A DNA stretch of 64,000 nucleotides from Streptomyces armeniacus (GTDB lineage: Bacteria; Actinomycetota; Actinomycetes; Streptomycetales; Streptomycetaceae), in contig NZ_CP031320.1 of assembly GCF_003355155.1 (NCBI RefSeq), positions 5,199,367 through 5,263,366 of the forward strand, given 5' to 3'. The first letter of the stretch is position 1, and each line of letters begins with the position of its first letter. The notes under the pieces are model-generated. The model was given only the letters and a program-made list of their open reading frames with translations, searched no databases and was not told where the DNA came from. Positions 43,035-51,457 of this stretch are shown piece after piece. The position numbers and the translations under genes were made by a program.

Positions 43035-45386
43035 ATGCGATGGCTGGTGGGATGGAGCAGCAGCGCCGCGGGAGTGCCCGGAGGACCGTACGGCGGCACG
43101 TACGGCAACGGATCGGGCAACGGCGGCGGAAACGGGAGCGGTTACGGCAGCGCATACGGCGACACGTACGGCGGCACGGGTGCGTACGGCACCGGCTCCG
43201 GCGCGTACGGCACCGGCGCGGGCCCGGCGGCCGGGGAAACGGTACGCCCGGTCGGCGCCCAGCTCCTCTGGGGCGACCCCGACCCGCTGTGGGCCGTCGG
43301 CGACTGGCGCCCGGACGAAGTGCGCGTCATCCACGGCGACTCGGACAACAAGCTCGCCGTCCTCGGCCACTGCGGCGCCTCCGACGAGGAGCTCCGCATC
43401 GGCCTGTTCGCCACCCGCGGCGGCGCGTTCCGGCACCTGACCGCCTGGCCCGGCAGCTACACGGCCGTGGCCTGCGTCGGCCGCCGCATCACCATCCCCA
43501 CCGATCTCGCGGGCGTACGGCCGGTGTTCCACACGCCGTGGGCCGGCGGCAACGCGTACGCGACCGCCGCGCTCCCCCTCGCCGACCTCGTCGAGGCGCA
43601 GCTCGACATCTCACACCTGGCCGCCCTGCTCGCCTGCCCCGACGCGCCCGAAGCGCTCGGCGACGGTACGCCGTACGCGGGCGTGCGACGCGTACCGCCG
43701 GGGCACGCGCTCATCCTGCGCGACGGCAGCAGCCGGGAGATCGCCGGCTACGAACAGGCCGCGTCTCTCGTCCTGTCCGCCCCCGCGCCCGTCGACGCGG
43801 ACACCGCCGTCGCGGGCGTACGCGACGCCCTCGTGGAGGCCGTACGGGCGCGGCTGTCCGCGCCGCGGCATGCGGACGAGGGAGCACTCCGGGACATCGC
43901 AGACCGGCTCGACCCCGGGCCCGTGCCCGGCATGGGCCCCGCGGAGAGACGTGCCGCCCGGGGCGGCCGCCCCGGGCCCGCCCCCGGCATCGGCGCCGAC
44001 CTGTCCGGCGGACCCGCCTCCGCCACCCTCGCCCTCCTCGCCGCCGGACTGCCCGGCATGCCCGGCACGGTTGTCGGCACCGGCGACACCGAGGCCGGCG
44101 AACGCCTGCTCGCCGTCACCTTCAACGACCTGACGGCCGCGGCCACTTCGGGCGCCGCCCCGGCCGCACCCGGCGACTACGAAGCCGAACTCGAACGCGC
44201 CCGCGCCATCGCCGAGAACCCCCGTCTGCACCACGTCGTCGTCACCGGCGGCGACGAGGCGCTCCCGTACGCCGACCTGGAGAGCGGGCCGCTCACCGAC
44301 GAGCCGGGCCCGTCCCTCGTCGCTGCCGAAAGGCACCGGCTGCGGCTCTCCGCGGGCAGCGCGGACCACCTCGTCGGGCTCGGCGCCCGCCAGGTCCTGG
44401 ACGCGCACCCGGCGCGGCTCGCGGACCTCCTGCTCGACCGGCGGCGGCGCCATCTGCTGCGCCCCGCGGGCGCGTTGGCGCGCGCGGAGGGCGCGGAACG
44501 CGGCTACGCGGGGGGCCGCGCGCTGCTCGCGCCCCTTACGGTCTACCGCGCGGCACGCAAGCTCGCCCGTACGTCGTACCGCGAGGGCGTCGAGGAGGCC
44601 GCGGCACGGCTGCGCGAGCGGCGGTTCACGGAGGCGTACGGCGACCCGTACGACGGCACCGGCGGCATGGGCGGCGGTGCCGACGGGCCCACCGCGCTGG
44701 ACGCGTCGCTGGCCGCGCTCACCTGGTGCCGGCCCGGCCCGGCGGCGCGCTGGATGACCGGCGAGGCGCTGGCCGAGGTGTCGCTGCGGCTGGAGGCCGC
44801 GGCGGTCGCGCGCCCCCTGGACGCCACCCGCCCCGGCGAACGCCGCGCCCGCGCAGCCCTCGCCCGCCAGGCCGCGGACCAGCGGGTGCTCGAACAGGCC
44901 GCGGAGATCCGCAACCAGCGGCTGCACGCGCCGTTCTACGACAACCAGGTGGTACGCGCCTGCCGCGCGCTCCCCGAAGCGGCACGCGTCAAACCCGGCC
45001 ACCGGGCGCAGGTGCTGCGCGCGGTGCTCGCGGGCGCCGGCGTACACGACCTGCCCCAGGGCTGGGGCGCGCCCTCCCACGCCTCCCAGACGGCGTCCGC
45101 GCGGGCGGGGCTGCGGGTCGCCGTCGGCCCGCTCCTGGACCTCTTCGAGGCGCCGCTGCTCGCGGACGCGGGCCTGATCGAGGCCCGCGTCGTCCGCAAG
45201 GCGCTGCGCGCCGCGGCGGACGGCGAACCGCTGCCGCTGGACGGCCTCGCCGACCTGGTGTCCACGGAGGTGTGGCTACGGCGCCTGCTCGCCCGCCGCG
45301 GCACCTGCTGGACGGGCTCCGCCGCCCCGCGCCAACGGGCGGCGGCGGGAGGCGTCACCCCGGCCCAGGAACGCCCGGCCCTCTGA
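43035..45386 (+). CDS. Asparagine-synthetase-like protein with Gly/Tyr-rich insert
   Basis: 783 residues, two-domain layout of class II asparagine synthetase, beta-lactam synthetase and lasso-peptide cyclase. The N-terminal domain starts MRWLVGWSS, without the catalytic Cys2 of glutamine-hydrolysing enzymes, and includes LLWGDPDPLWAVGDWRPDEV. The C-terminal ATP-pyrophosphatase loop reads SGGPAS (Ser about 324), where active synthetases have SGG-DS, so catalysis is doubtful. Residues 16-66 are a Gly/Tyr/Asn/Ser repeat tract not expected in the fold. ATG 43035 follows GGAGGCGGG. No precursor peptide or protease gene lies nearby, so a lasso cluster is not supported. Probably a conserved Streptomyces protein of unknown function. 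Confidence 0.82.
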   Translation: MRWLVGWSSSAAGVPGGPYGGTYGNGSGNGGGNGSGYGSAYGDTYGGTGAYGTGSGAYGTGAGPAAGETVRPVGAQLLWGDPDPLWAVGDWRPDEVRVIHGDSDNKLAVLGHCGASDEELRIGLFATRGGAFRHLTAWPGSYTAVACVGRRITIPTDLAGVRPVFHTPWAGGNAYATAALPLADLVEAQLDISHLAALLACPDAPEALGDGTPYAGVRRVPPGHALILRDGSSREIAGYEQAASLVLSAPAPVDADTAVAGVRDALVEAVRARLSAPRHADEGALRDIADRLDPGPVPGMGPAERRAARGGRPGPAPGIGADLSGGPASATLALLAAGLPGMPGTVVGTGDTEAGERLLAVTFNDLTAAATSGAAPAAPGDYEAELERARAIAENPRLHHVVVTGGDEALPYADLESGPLTDEPGPSLVAAERHRLRLSAGSADHLVGLGARQVLDAHPARLADLLLDRRRRHLLRPAGALARAEGAERGYAGGRALLAPLTVYRAARKLARTSYREGVEEAAARLRERRFTEAYGDPYDGTGGMGGGADGPTALDASLAALTWCRPGPAARWMTGEALAEVSLRLEAAAVARPLDATRPGERRARAALARQAADQRVLEQAAEIRNQRLHAPFYDNQVVRACRALPEAARVKPGHRAQVLRAVLAGAGVHDLPQGWGAPSHASQTASARAGLRVAVGPLLDLFEAPLLADAGLIEARVVRKALRAAADGEPLPLDGLADLVSTEVWLRRLLARRGTCWTGSAAPRQRAAAGGVTPAQERPAL

Positions 45387-45805
45387 CGCCCCGCCTCCAC
45401 CGGTCCGGCCCGTCCGGCGGTGTTCGACGCGAACCGGGGCGGCCACCGGGCATTTCCAGCCCGTCCGGCGTTTGAGGACGGACCGAAGCGGCCACCGAAG
45501 TGCCGGATGGATTCGGTCCTCGCGGTCCACTGCCGGTCCGCCGTACCCGTGGTGCGTCCTCAAACGCCGGACCGGCTTGAGTGCGTGGCGGCCCGGGACA
45601 GCCGCCGGGGCGCGCGGTGGCACAGCGTGCGAGCGAACGGGGAGCGCGTGCGCGTAGGTGCGCCGCGTGTGCACCGGCGCGCCCGCCCCCGCCGCCCGCG
45701 GCCGCAAGCGCGACCGCCGGTAGCGAACGGCGCGCGGCCCCGGGCCGGAAGCCCCGCCCGAAAACCCCGTGCGTACGGCCCGCGCCGCCTGCGATCCTCG
45801 GCGCC
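45387..45805. other. Intergenic region with three repeat copies
   Basis: No gene. It contains a degenerate forward copy (45407-45429), a good forward copy (45456-45479) and an inverted copy (45556-45577) of the GTCCGGCGTTTGAGGAC element. The remaining 230 bp before the methyltransferase start shows nothing recognisable. Confidence 0.75.
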
Positions 45806-46600
45806 ATGCCCACGTTCGAGGATCTTGTCGCCGAAGGCGCGGCCGTGCCGACCGAGGGCTGGGACTTCTCCTGGTTCGAGGGCCGTGCCACCGAGGAACG
45901 CCCCTCCTGGGGCTACGCCAAGCTGCTGGCCGCACGCATGGCGCGGGCCGAGGCCGGACTCGACGTCCAGACCGGCGGCGGCGAGGTGCTCGCCTCCGTA
46001 CCTGCGCCGGCCGCCCCGCCGGTCCTGGCCGCAACGGAGTCGTGGCCGCCGAACGTGGAGATCGCCCGCCGCAACCTCGCCAAGTTCGACGCCACCGTCG
46101 TGGAGGCGGCCGACGACGCCGACCTGCCGTTCCCCGAGGGCTCCTTCGACCTGGTCGCCAGCCGGCACCCGGTCGTGATCCGCTGGGACGAGGTGCACCG
46201 GGTGCTCCGCGCGGGCGGCACGTACCTCGCCCAGCACGTGGGCTCGGGCACGGTCCGTGAGCTGACCGAGTACATGATGGGGCCCCAGCCGGTCCCGCCC
46301 CTGCCACCGCCCGCCGATCCGCTGACCACCACGTCAGGTACGAGCGTGATGTCGGCCGTCGCCGCGGCCGAGGCGGCCGGTTTGGAGGTGGTGGACGTAC
46401 GGCAGGCGGCGCTGCGTATGGAGTTCCACGACATCGCCGCGGTGGTCCACTTCCTCCGCAAGGTGATCTGGACCGTTCCGGACTTCACGGTGGAGGCGTA
46501 CCGCGACCGGCTGGCGGAACTCCACCGTTTCATCGAACGCTTCGGCGCCTTCGTGGCGTACTCCCACCGCTTTCTCCTCGAGGCACGGAGGCCGGGCTGA
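45806..46600 (+). CDS. SAM-dependent methyltransferase (type 11)
   Basis: 264 residues. The usual LDxGxGxG loop is altered (LDVQTGGGEVLAS), then ATESWPPNVEIARRNL, the acidic DDADLPFPEGSFDLVASRHP, and VLRAGGTYLAQHVGSG are typical of class I methyltransferases. The substrate is unknown. ATG 45806. Its stop codon lies inside the first of four 11-bp tandem repeats. Confidence 0.85.
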   Translation: MPTFEDLVAEGAAVPTEGWDFSWFEGRATEERPSWGYAKLLAARMARAEAGLDVQTGGGEVLASVPAPAAPPVLAATESWPPNVEIARRNLAKFDATVVEAADDADLPFPEGSFDLVASRHPVVIRWDEVHRVLRAGGTYLAQHVGSGTVRELTEYMMGPQPVPPLPPPADPLTTTSGTSVMSAVAAAEAAGLEVVDVRQAALRMEFHDIAAVVHFLRKVIWTVPDFTVEAYRDRLAELHRFIERFGAFVAYSHRFLLEARRPG

Positions 46601-46631
46601 GGCCGGGCTGAGGCCGGGCTGAGGCCGGGCT
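46588..46631. repeat. Four perfect 11-bp repeats over a stop codon
   Basis: GAGGCCGGGCT repeated four times. The TGA of the methyltransferase spans the junction of copies one and two; later copies create further TGA triplets in different frames. Confidence 0.92.
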
Positions 46632-46749
46632 GAGGACAGCCCCGAGCGGGGGCCGCGGGGCTGGTCCCCGCCGGACTGACGCGGGGCCGGGGGACCGCCC
46701 GGCGCGAAATTCGGCCGCCACCGCGGCCTGACCCGGGGACAATGGCGGA

Positions 46750-49700
46750 GTGCGGTACCTGATACTGGGCGCAACCGAGGCGCGGGACGAGCAAGGGCGG
46801 CCGGTCCCCCTCGGGGGCCACCGGCTGCGCGCGCTGCTGGCCGCGCTCGCGCTGCGCGCGCGGAGCGGCGCTGCCGTACCGGTGGACGCGCTCATCGCGG
46901 AGGTCTGGACAGACCCCGACGCGCAGCCCGAGGACGCGCCCGCCGCGCTGCAGGCACTCGTCGGGCGGCTGCGCCGCGCGCTGGGCAAAGACGCCGTGCA
47001 GTCCGGCACTGGCGGCGGCTACCGGCTCCGGGCCGGACCGGACGATGTGGACCTGCACCGTTTCGAACGGCTCGCGCAGGACGGCGAACGCGCACTGGAG
47101 GCGGGCGATCCGGCCACCGCCACCACCGTGCTGCGCGAGGCCCTCGCCCTGTGGCGCGGGCCGGCGCTCGCCGACCTGCCGGAGCGCGCCTCGGCCGCCG
47201 CGCGCCCCGAGGCGCTCCGGCTGTCCACGGTGCAGCTCCGCATCGCCGCCGACCTGGAGTTGGGCCGGGCCGCACACGTCCTGCCCGAGCTGCGGGAACT
47301 CGTGGCCGAGCATCCGCTCGACGAACCTCTGCACGCCCTCCGCCTGCGCGCACTGCGGGACACGGGACGGCTCGCGGAGGCGCTGGAGGCGTACGAGTCC
47401 GTACGGCGCGAGATCGCCGACCGGCTCGGCGCGGACCCGGGCGTGGAGCTGCGTGCGCTGCACGCGGAACTGCTCGCGTCGGCGGCCCCGCGCGACGAGA
47501 CCGCGCCAGGCGGAGAGGCGCCCGGCCCCGGGGCCGGTGCGGGGGCCGGTGCGGGGGCCGAGTCGGCCGGGGCCGCACCCGACACCGTGTCCGTGCCCGG
47601 CAACCTGCGGGCCCGGCTCACCAGCTTCGTCGGCCGGGAGGCCGATCTGGACACCCTCCGCGGCGACCTCAGCCGCTCTCGTCTCGTCACGCTCACCGGA
47701 CCCGGCGGCTCCGGGAAGACGCGGCTGGCCGAGCAGGTCGCCGACCTGCTCGCCGGAGGCGCCACGCACGCCCCGGGCCCGTACGGCGGCGCCTCGTACG
47801 GCGGCGCCTCGCACCCCGGCGCCTCGCTGGGCACGTCGCGCGCCACCGCCCCGTACGCCGACGGTGTCTGGATGGTCGAACTCGCGCCCCTCGACCACCC
47901 CGCCGCCGTCCCCGGCGCGGTGCTGAGCGCGCTCGGGCGGCGCGAGACGGCGCTCTTCTCCAGCACCATCGAGGCGTCCCGCGGAGGCGGTACGGCGCAC
48001 GAGCACGCCGCCGTGGACGCCACCGCCCGGCTCATCGAGCACTGCGCGCACCGCACGCTGCTGCTCGTCCTCGACAACTGCGAGCACGTCATCGGCGCCG
48101 CCGCCACCCTCGCCGAAACGCTTCTCGCGCGCTGCCCGGGCCTCGTCGTCCTGGCCACCAGCCGCGAACCGCTCGGCGTACAGGGCGAGACCGTACGTCC
48201 CGTGGAGCCGCTGCCGCCCGCGCCCGCGCACCGCCTGTTCTCCGAACGGGGCGTCGCCGCCCGGCCCGGCTTCACCCCGGACGCCTCGGCACAGGACCGG
48301 CAGGCCGTCGCCGAGATCTGCCGCCGCCTGGACGGGCTGCCGCTCGCCATCGAACTGGCCGCCGCCCGGCTCCGTTCGCTGGCCCCGCGCCAGATCGCGG
48401 ACCGGCTGGACGACCGGTTCCGGTTGCTCACCAGCGGCAGCCGCACCGTACTGCCGCGGCAGCAGACGCTGCGCGCCGTCGTCGACTGGTCCTGGGACCT
48501 GCTGGACGAACGTGAACGTGCCGTGCTGCGGCGGATCTCCGTCTTCGCGGGCGGCTGCACGCTGTCGGCGGCGGAGTACGTGTGCGCGGGCCCGGGGACC
48601 GTAGCCGCAGATCCCCCGGACGCCTCCGGCTCGGACACGCCCGACGGCACGTACGGGCCCGACAGCGCGTACGCGCCCGACGTCCCCGAGCACGCCGTCC
48701 TCGACGTGCTCAGCGCGCTCGTCGACAAGTCCATCCTCACCACCGACCGGCCCGCTTCCGCCGTCCACACCGGCGTGCGCTACCGGCTGCTCGAAACCAT
48801 CCACGAGTACGCCAGGGAGCGCGCCGCCGAGCACCCCGCGGAACTGGCGGCGGCCGAGGCCCGGCACACCGAGCAGATCGTCCGCTTCGTCACCGCCGCC
48901 GAGCCCCGTCTGCGTTCCACCGAGCAGCTCGCCTGGTTCCCGCGCGTCGAGTCCGACCTTGACAACATCCGTGCGGTGCTGCACCGCGTCCTCCAGGCCC
49001 GCGACCGGGAGCGCGCGGTGGCACTGGTGCTGGCGATGGGCTGGTTCTGGTGGCTGCGCAACTACCGCGACGAGGGCGGCGAGTGGATCTCGCACACCCT
49101 CGACCTGCTGCCGGGCGACCTCGCGGACTGCGACCCCGCCGAGGAGATGCAGTGCCTCGAACTCCAGATGCTCCGCCTCTTCCTGCTCTACGAGCAGCAG
49201 GACCGGAAGACGCTGATGGAGCTGGACGTGCGGCCTGCCACCAACCGGATTCTGGACATCTTCCGCCGCCCGGTGCCCGAGAGCACCCGCTTCCCCGGCC
49301 TGCTCTGGCCGTTCACGGTCTACATGGACCGCGCGGTGAGCGAGGAGAGCAGACCGTCTTCACTCGGGTCCCTGATGGACGCGTCGGTCGCCAACTGCCG
49401 TGCCTTCGGCGGCACCTGGGAGCTCGCCGTCGTGCTCCTCTTCCGCGCGCACATACACGTCGACCTCCCCTTCAGCCTCGTGCGCGGGGCCTTCGATCTG
49501 CCGGAAATCGACGCTCTCGCGCAGGCCACCGGCGACCGCTGGCTGATCAGCCAGGTGTCCGGGCTGCACGCCGAGATCGAGACGATGCGCGGCGCGTACG
49601 ACGAGGCGCGGCGCCGCTACGAGACCGCCCTGCGGCACGCGCAGGCACTGGGCGCGCAGACGGAGATACCGTTCCTGCTCGCCCGTATCGCCGAGACCTG

Positions 49701-50310
49701 GTACCGGCAGGGGGACGTCGGCGAGGCCGAGAGGCTCGCCGAGCGCGCGATGGAGGACGCCGAACGGCTGAACGTCGTGGACGCGCAGGCGTACAGCACG
49801 TTCCTCCGCGGCTGGATCTGCCTGGAGCGCGGCGACACGGCGCGCGCCCGCGCACTCTGCGGGCAGACCGCGGACCTCGCGACGCGGGGCACGCCCCCGG
49901 CGGTCTTCCACCTCGTACTCTCCGCGCAGGCCGCGCGCGTGACCGCGGCCGAGGGCGTACGGCCGCTGGAGGCCGTACGGGAGATGCGGGACACGCTGCG
50001 GACGGCGGACGACTGCCAGATGCCCGAGACCCTGACGGCGACCCTGCTGCTCAGCGCCGCGATCGCGGTGCTGGCCGCCGGGCATCCGCGCACGGCCGTA
50101 CGGCTGGCGGACGGCGCCGTCGAGGCGCGCGGCGAACTGCCTGCCAGCGTCCCCGAGTTGCGCGAGGACGGGCGCATCCGGGCGACCGCCGGCGGGCAGC
50201 CGGTGGACGGCCCGGCGCCGTCGCCGGCGGAGGCGGCGGAGCTGCTCGGCGCGCTCCTGACGGACGCGACGTCAGCGGCAGGTGATCTCGGAGTTCGCCC
50301 AGTCGGCTAG
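46750..50310 (+). CDS. AfsR/SARP-like regulator (BTAD, NB-ARC, TPR)
   Basis: 1186 residues. A winged-helix OmpR/PhoB-type DNA-binding domain (about 1-90), a bacterial transcriptional activation domain (about 95-245), a linker rich in Ala/Gly (GPGAGAGAGAGAESAG), then an NB-ARC STAND ATPase starting at LTSFVGREADL. Walker A is GPGGSGKTR (about 317) and the Walker B region LLVLDNCEHV (about 437). A long helical repeat domain fills the C-terminus. YGGAS is repeated within the ATPase domain between motifs. GTG 46750 has GGAG almost adjoining, so the start or a leaderless transcript is uncertain. Such regulators act on nearby secondary-metabolite or metabolic genes; no biosynthetic cluster is in view. 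Confidence 0.9.
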   Translation: MRYLILGATEARDEQGRPVPLGGHRLRALLAALALRARSGAAVPVDALIAEVWTDPDAQPEDAPAALQALVGRLRRALGKDAVQSGTGGGYRLRAGPDDVDLHRFERLAQDGERALEAGDPATATTVLREALALWRGPALADLPERASAAARPEALRLSTVQLRIAADLELGRAAHVLPELRELVAEHPLDEPLHALRLRALRDTGRLAEALEAYESVRREIADRLGADPGVELRALHAELLASAAPRDETAPGGEAPGPGAGAGAGAGAESAGAAPDTVSVPGNLRARLTSFVGREADLDTLRGDLSRSRLVTLTGPGGSGKTRLAEQVADLLAGGATHAPGPYGGASYGGASHPGASLGTSRATAPYADGVWMVELAPLDHPAAVPGAVLSALGRRETALFSSTIEASRGGGTAHEHAAVDATARLIEHCAHRTLLLVLDNCEHVIGAAATLAETLLARCPGLVVLATSREPLGVQGETVRPVEPLPPAPAHRLFSERGVAARPGFTPDASAQDRQAVAEICRRLDGLPLAIELAAARLRSLAPRQIADRLDDRFRLLTSGSRTVLPRQQTLRAVVDWSWDLLDERERAVLRRISVFAGGCTLSAAEYVCAGPGTVAADPPDASGSDTPDGTYGPDSAYAPDVPEHAVLDVLSALVDKSILTTDRPASAVHTGVRYRLLETIHEYARERAAEHPAELAAAEARHTEQIVRFVTAAEPRLRSTEQLAWFPRVESDLDNIRAVLHRVLQARDRERAVALVLAMGWFWWLRNYRDEGGEWISHTLDLLPGDLADCDPAEEMQCLELQMLRLFLLYEQQDRKTLMELDVRPATNRILDIFRRPVPESTRFPGLLWPFTVYMDRAVSEESRPSSLGSLMDASVANCRAFGGTWELAVVLLFRAHIHVDLPFSLVRGAFDLPEIDALAQATGDRWLISQVSGLHAEIETMRGAYDEARRRYETALRHAQALGAQTEIPFLLARIAETWYRQGDVGEAERLAERAMEDAERLNVVDAQAYSTFLRGWICLERGDTARARALCGQTADLATRGTPPAVFHLVLSAQAARVTAAEGVRPLEAVREMRDTLRTADDCQMPETLTATLLLSAAIAVLAAGHPRTAVRLADGAVEARGELPASVPELREDGRIRATAGGQPVDGPAPSPAEAAELLGALLTDATSAAGDLGVRPVG

Positions 50311-50773
50311 CGCCGCCGCGCCCATCGGGCCCCGCGGCTGCACGACGAGCTGCAGCGTCTCCACACCGTTGAGCGGCACGTGCACGGGCACGGGCGGCTG
50401 GTTCCGGCGGACCATCGGGGACTCCCACAGCTGTGCGCCGTCGCCGAGCACGGAGAACCGGACCGAACGATTCCCCAGGGTCAGCTGATCGACTCCGGCG
50501 AGCGCGTCGTACGCCGTGCAGGCGCGGTTGAGGTCGATCGTCACCCTCGAAAGCGAGTTCACGGTGATGCCGTGGCTGTACGTCTTGCCGTCGATCCGCA
50601 CCTGCTCGCGCTGCCACATCCAGCTGCTCTCGCCGATCCGTACGGTCGGCTCGTCCTTCTTGCCGTCCCGGTCGAGGAGGTCGTACTCCAGCCGGTTCAG
50701 CTGGTAGTCCGCGGGTGGCGGCGGCTTGGGCGGCGGTGTCGGAGTGGGCGTGGGGGTGGGCTCGGGCACCGGG
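50272..50773 (-). pseudogene. NPCBM-domain protein, 5' part cut by adapter sequence
   Basis: About 166 codons encode a Pro/Thr linker (PEPTPTPTPTPPPKPPPP) and an NPCBM/NEW2 carbohydrate-binding-type domain (QLNRLEYDLLDRDGKKDEPT, IDGKTYSHGITVNSLSRVTI), ending EITCR. At 50774 the sequence changes to an Illumina adapter, so the upstream part of the gene is missing from the assembly. The 3' end overlaps the convergent AfsR-like gene by 39 bp. In the living cell the gene is probably intact and encodes a membrane or secreted protein with this C-terminal domain. Confidence 0.8.
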
Positions 50774-50832
50774 CTGTCCCTTATACCCATCTGCCGCTGC
50801 CGACGAAGGCCTAGGTGTAGGTCTCGGTCGTC
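50774..50832. other. Illumina Nextera adapter and index in the assembly
   Basis: Bases 50774-50806 match, ungapped at 30 of 33 positions, the reverse complement of the Nextera read-1 transposase adapter (CTGTCTCTTATACACATCT, then GACGCTGCCGACGA). The next 8 bases AGGCCTAG match index S508 (AGGCTTAG) at 7 of 8. The following bases match the P5 tail (GTGTAGATCTCGGT) at 13 of 14 before identity fades. All differences but the tail are changes to C or G. This is library DNA, not chromosome. Confidence 0.93.
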
Positions 50833-50924
50833 CTCGGTGGCTTCCAAAAACTCATAAGCACCCGGGGGAAGAGGGGGCGGGGGTCGAGGACCGGTCCGTA
50901 ACGGGTGGGGTGTTCGGGGCTCAT
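50833..50924 (-). pseudogene. Probable 5' fragment of the NPCBM-domain gene
   Basis: Reading leftward from ATG 50924 gives MSPEHPTRYGPVLDPRPLFP then RVLMSFW, and runs into the adapter. It is on the same strand as the NPCBM fragment and may be its true N-terminus, with an unknown length missing between. Confidence 0.4.
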
Positions 50925-51457
50925 GCGCCGACGCTAGGACAGGGGCGGCCTCCGCCGCCCCTGCCTTTTCCGGGCCACGACGCCCATCCCTCGCTTCCGG
51001 CCGCTGCCGACCACCCAGCCGATCGGGCCACCCAGCCCGTCCGGCGCTTGAGGACGGCCCTCGGCCACGTCCGAGCGGCAGTTGTGCGCGAAGCCGCACC
51101 CTCTCCAGCCCGTCCGGCGCTTGAGGACAGTCCTCAGCCGGCTTGCGCGGCAGCCATGGATGAACCGCACAAAATCCAGCCCGTCCGGCGTTGAGGACGA
51201 ACCCCGGCCCGTTCCCGGGCCGCGCCCCGCACGACGTGGTGCATGCCCACAGGCGACGGTCCCACGCCGCGGGCTGAGGGCCGTCCTCAAACGCCGGACG
51301 GGCTGGATTGCCTGGGGTGACGGGCTGGCGTGGCGGGTGGGCTGAACTAGTGGGACTTCTAGTAAGGCATTCCCTCTGTCCCGATTCGCCGCCGCGAGGC
51401 CAACGTCACGTCCGTTCGGGCAGGACTCCCTTTAGCCGCTTCCTCTAACCTGCTCTT
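50925..51457. other. Intergenic region with four repeat copies and mutA promoter
   Basis: 533 bp without a gene. Three forward copies (51034-51055, 51105-51128, 51177-51199; the last lacks one T) and one inverted copy (51283-51307) of the GTCCGGCG-TTGAGGAC element fill most of it. A -10-like TAACCT (51446-51451) lies 6 bases before the mutA start. Confidence 0.8.

Noticed and set aside
42681..45386. Lasso-peptide biosynthetic cluster
   Set aside because: Only the synthetase-like protein is present; its ATP loop is degenerate and no precursor, B-protein or transporter is nearby.
46750..50310. Pathway-specific activator of a secondary-metabolite cluster
   Set aside because: No biosynthetic genes lie on either side within the window.
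50380..51194. Open frames crossing 50774-50832 as small novel proteins
   Set aside because: They translate the sequencing adapter.
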